Below, piece after piece: positions 62,923-64,000 of a stretch of DNA of 64,000 bases. The DNA is from Flavobacterium sp. I-STPP5a. Its GTDB lineage: Bacteria; Bacteroidota; Bacteroidia; Flavobacteriales; Flavobacteriaceae. Positions within the stretch are counted from its first letter, which is position 1. Every line of letters starts with the position of its first letter. The notes under the pieces were generated by a model. It searched no databases and was not told the DNA's origin. It worked only from the letters and a program-made list of their open reading frames with translations. The DNA lies in assembly GCF_009764685.1 (NCBI RefSeq), contig NZ_VHLM01000023.1, forward strand, positions 1 through 64,000. Direction: 5' to 3'. The position numbers and the translations under genes are program-made.

Positions 62923-64000
62923 CTAAGTATTTCTAACTTTAACATGATAAATCACATTAGGTTTAGTTCCAACATGTTCTAATAAATGATACATTCTATC
63001 ATCAGCAGCAAGTTTTGCAACTTCAGCATCTTTATCATTTACATCTCCAAAAATCATAGCTCCTGTAGAACATGCATTTGAACATGCAGTTTGGAATTCG
63101 CCATCAACAATTGGTCTTCCTTCTCTTTTAGCTTTAAGGATAGTTGCTTGTGTCATTTGAATACACATAGAACATTTCTCCATAACACCTCTTGAACGAA
63201 CATTAACATCTGGGTTTAAAACCATACGACCTAAATCATCATTCATATGATAATCAAATTCGCTGTTTTTGTTATACAAGAACCAGTTAAAACGACGTAC
63301 TTTATAAGGACAGTTGTTAGCGCAATAACGCGTACCAACACATCTGTTATAAGCCATGTGATTTTGACCTTGACGAGAGTGTGAAGTTGCAGCAACTGGA
63401 CAAACAGTTTCACAAGGTGCATGGTTACAGTGCTGACACATAACAGGCTGGAAAGAAACTTGAGGATTATCTCCTGCTTTTTCCATTTCGTTAAATGTAG
63501 ACAAAGAACTTGTTAAACCAGCAATATTTTCTTTTCTTTCATTATCTCCCTCAAAAGTACTTTCTGATGAATAGTATCTATCAATACGCAACCAGTGCAT
63601 ATCGCGACTTCTTCTAACTTCAGATTTACCTACGACAGGAACATTATTTTCAGCATGACAAGCGATAACACAAGCTCCACAACCGGTACAAGCATTTAAA
63701 TCAATTGAAAGATTAAAATGATGACCTGTTGAACGATCAAATGAATCCCATAAATCTACTTTAGTTGCCTCTACTTCTTTGTGATCCAAAGAAACCATCG
63801 GTTGTTCATTCCAAATATGAGCATCTTTTGTGTTGAAGATTTCAAGAGAAGTTTCTTTAATAATATCACCTCTACCCATTAATGTCTTTTGACCTTGAAC
63901 ACAAGCAAATTCATGTTCTCCGTCAGCTTTCGCTAAGGTAATAGATTGAACATTATTGAAACCTTTATATAAAGAGTAAGCATTTAAACCTACCATCATT
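62923..64000 (-). CDS. actB: Alternative complex III Fe-S subunit ActB (3' part, cut by window)
   Basis: The last 359 codons of a larger gene running off the right edge; ActB is normally about 1000 residues with a molybdopterin-oxidoreductase-like half (without cofactor) before this part. Here the ferredoxin-like half is visible, with four Cys clusters: CTGCGACVIACHAENN, CQHCNHAPCETVCPV, CVGTRYCANNCPYKVRRF, and CSMCIQ with the later CSNACSTGA. These should carry four Fe-S centres leading electrons from ActC to the cytochrome subunits. An internal Met near the edge is not the real start. Confidence 0.94.
   Translation of the reverse strand, partial: MMVGLNAYSLYKGFNNVQSITLAKADGEHEFACVQGQKTLMGRGDIIKETSLEIFNTKDAHIWNEQPMVSLDHKEVEATKVDLWDSFDRSTGHHFNLSIDLNACTGCGACVIACHAENNVPVVGKSEVRRSRDMHWLRIDRYYSSESTFEGDNERKENIAGLTSSLSTFNEMEKAGDNPQVSFQPVMCQHCNHAPCETVCPVAATSHSRQGQNHMAYNRCVGTRYCANNCPYKVRRFNWFLYNKNSEFDYHMNDDLGRMVLNPDVNVRSRGVMEKCSMCIQMTQATILKAKREGRPIVDGEFQTACSNACSTGAMIFGDVNDKDAEVAKLAADDRMYHLLEHVGTKPNVIYHVKVRNT

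Overview
This is a 64-kb stretch of AT-rich chromosome from a gliding member of the Flavobacteriaceae, most likely Flavobacterium or a close relative. The evidence is the set of lineage markers (SprA, RemB, PorP/SprF, DUF6089, DUF4249, alternative complex III), promoters of the Bacteroidetes type (TTG, then about 19 bases, then TAnnTTTG), and genes without Shine-Dalgarno sites. No tRNA, rRNA, CRISPR array, prophage or intact insertion sequence was seen. Only the extreme left edge hints at a mobile-element remnant.

Layout, left to right. 1-2.4 kb: a possible transposase tail, then a secreted metal-handling cluster (two exported HMA-domain proteins, a TlpA-type thioredoxin, a Cys-rich protein) and a small membrane protein. 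2.4-7.9 kb: an alpha/beta hydrolase, an unrecognised lipoprotein, and a TonB-dependent receptor paired with a DUF4249 lipoprotein. 8-17 kb: a housekeeping and envelope cluster: pdxJ, a CBS protein, nadK, DUF6089, uppS, bamA, two Skp/OmpH chaperones, murI. 17-22 kb: a gamma carbonic anhydrase with PorP/SprF, an Nfu-type Fe-S carrier, a protein built of 22-residue amphipathic repeats, MscS and tsaB. 22-26.5 kb: a TolC plus periplasmic adaptor pair and a DUF4403 lipoprotein. 26.5-31.7 kb: cytochrome oxidase accessory genes (heme O synthase, two subunit III proteins, subunit IV, SCO-like proteins, DUF420, a small CxxC membrane protein). 31.8-46.5 kb: remB, deoC, vanZ, gcvH, the 2409-residue sprA, ruvA, malic enzyme and a CBS protein. 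46.5-54 kb: a sugar locus (fructokinase-like kinase, GH100-like hydrolase, SUT/GPH-like permease, TonB receptor) with a divergent LacI regulator and twin operators. 54-56 kb: queG and ruvB. 56-64 kb: an alternative complex III plus caa3/aa3-type oxidase operon (actB-C-D-E-F, coxB, coxA), cut by the window's right end.

How the parts work together. The right-end operon moves electrons from quinol through ActB-F to CoxB/CoxA. The subunits and assembly factors missing from that operon (CoxC, CoxD, heme O synthase, SCO) lie 25 kb to the left and probably complete the same terminal oxidase. SprA, PorP/SprF and RemB belong to type IX secretion and gliding. BamA, Skp and UppS build the envelope that carries them. 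The LacI-controlled locus looks like a compact sucrose (or similar beta-fructoside) uptake pathway without a SusD: outer-membrane receptor, permease, intracellular hydrolase, fructokinase.

Most of the window is ordinary core genome. The most interesting items are the twin LacI operators placed upstream of the receptor promoter, the 22-residue repeat protein next to MscS, a TonB-C-like domain at the front of RemB, the small CxxC protein and Cys-poor SCO relative beside the oxidase genes, the extramembrane insertions in CoxB and CoxC, and a queG whose conserved N-terminus lies upstream of any canonical start codon.
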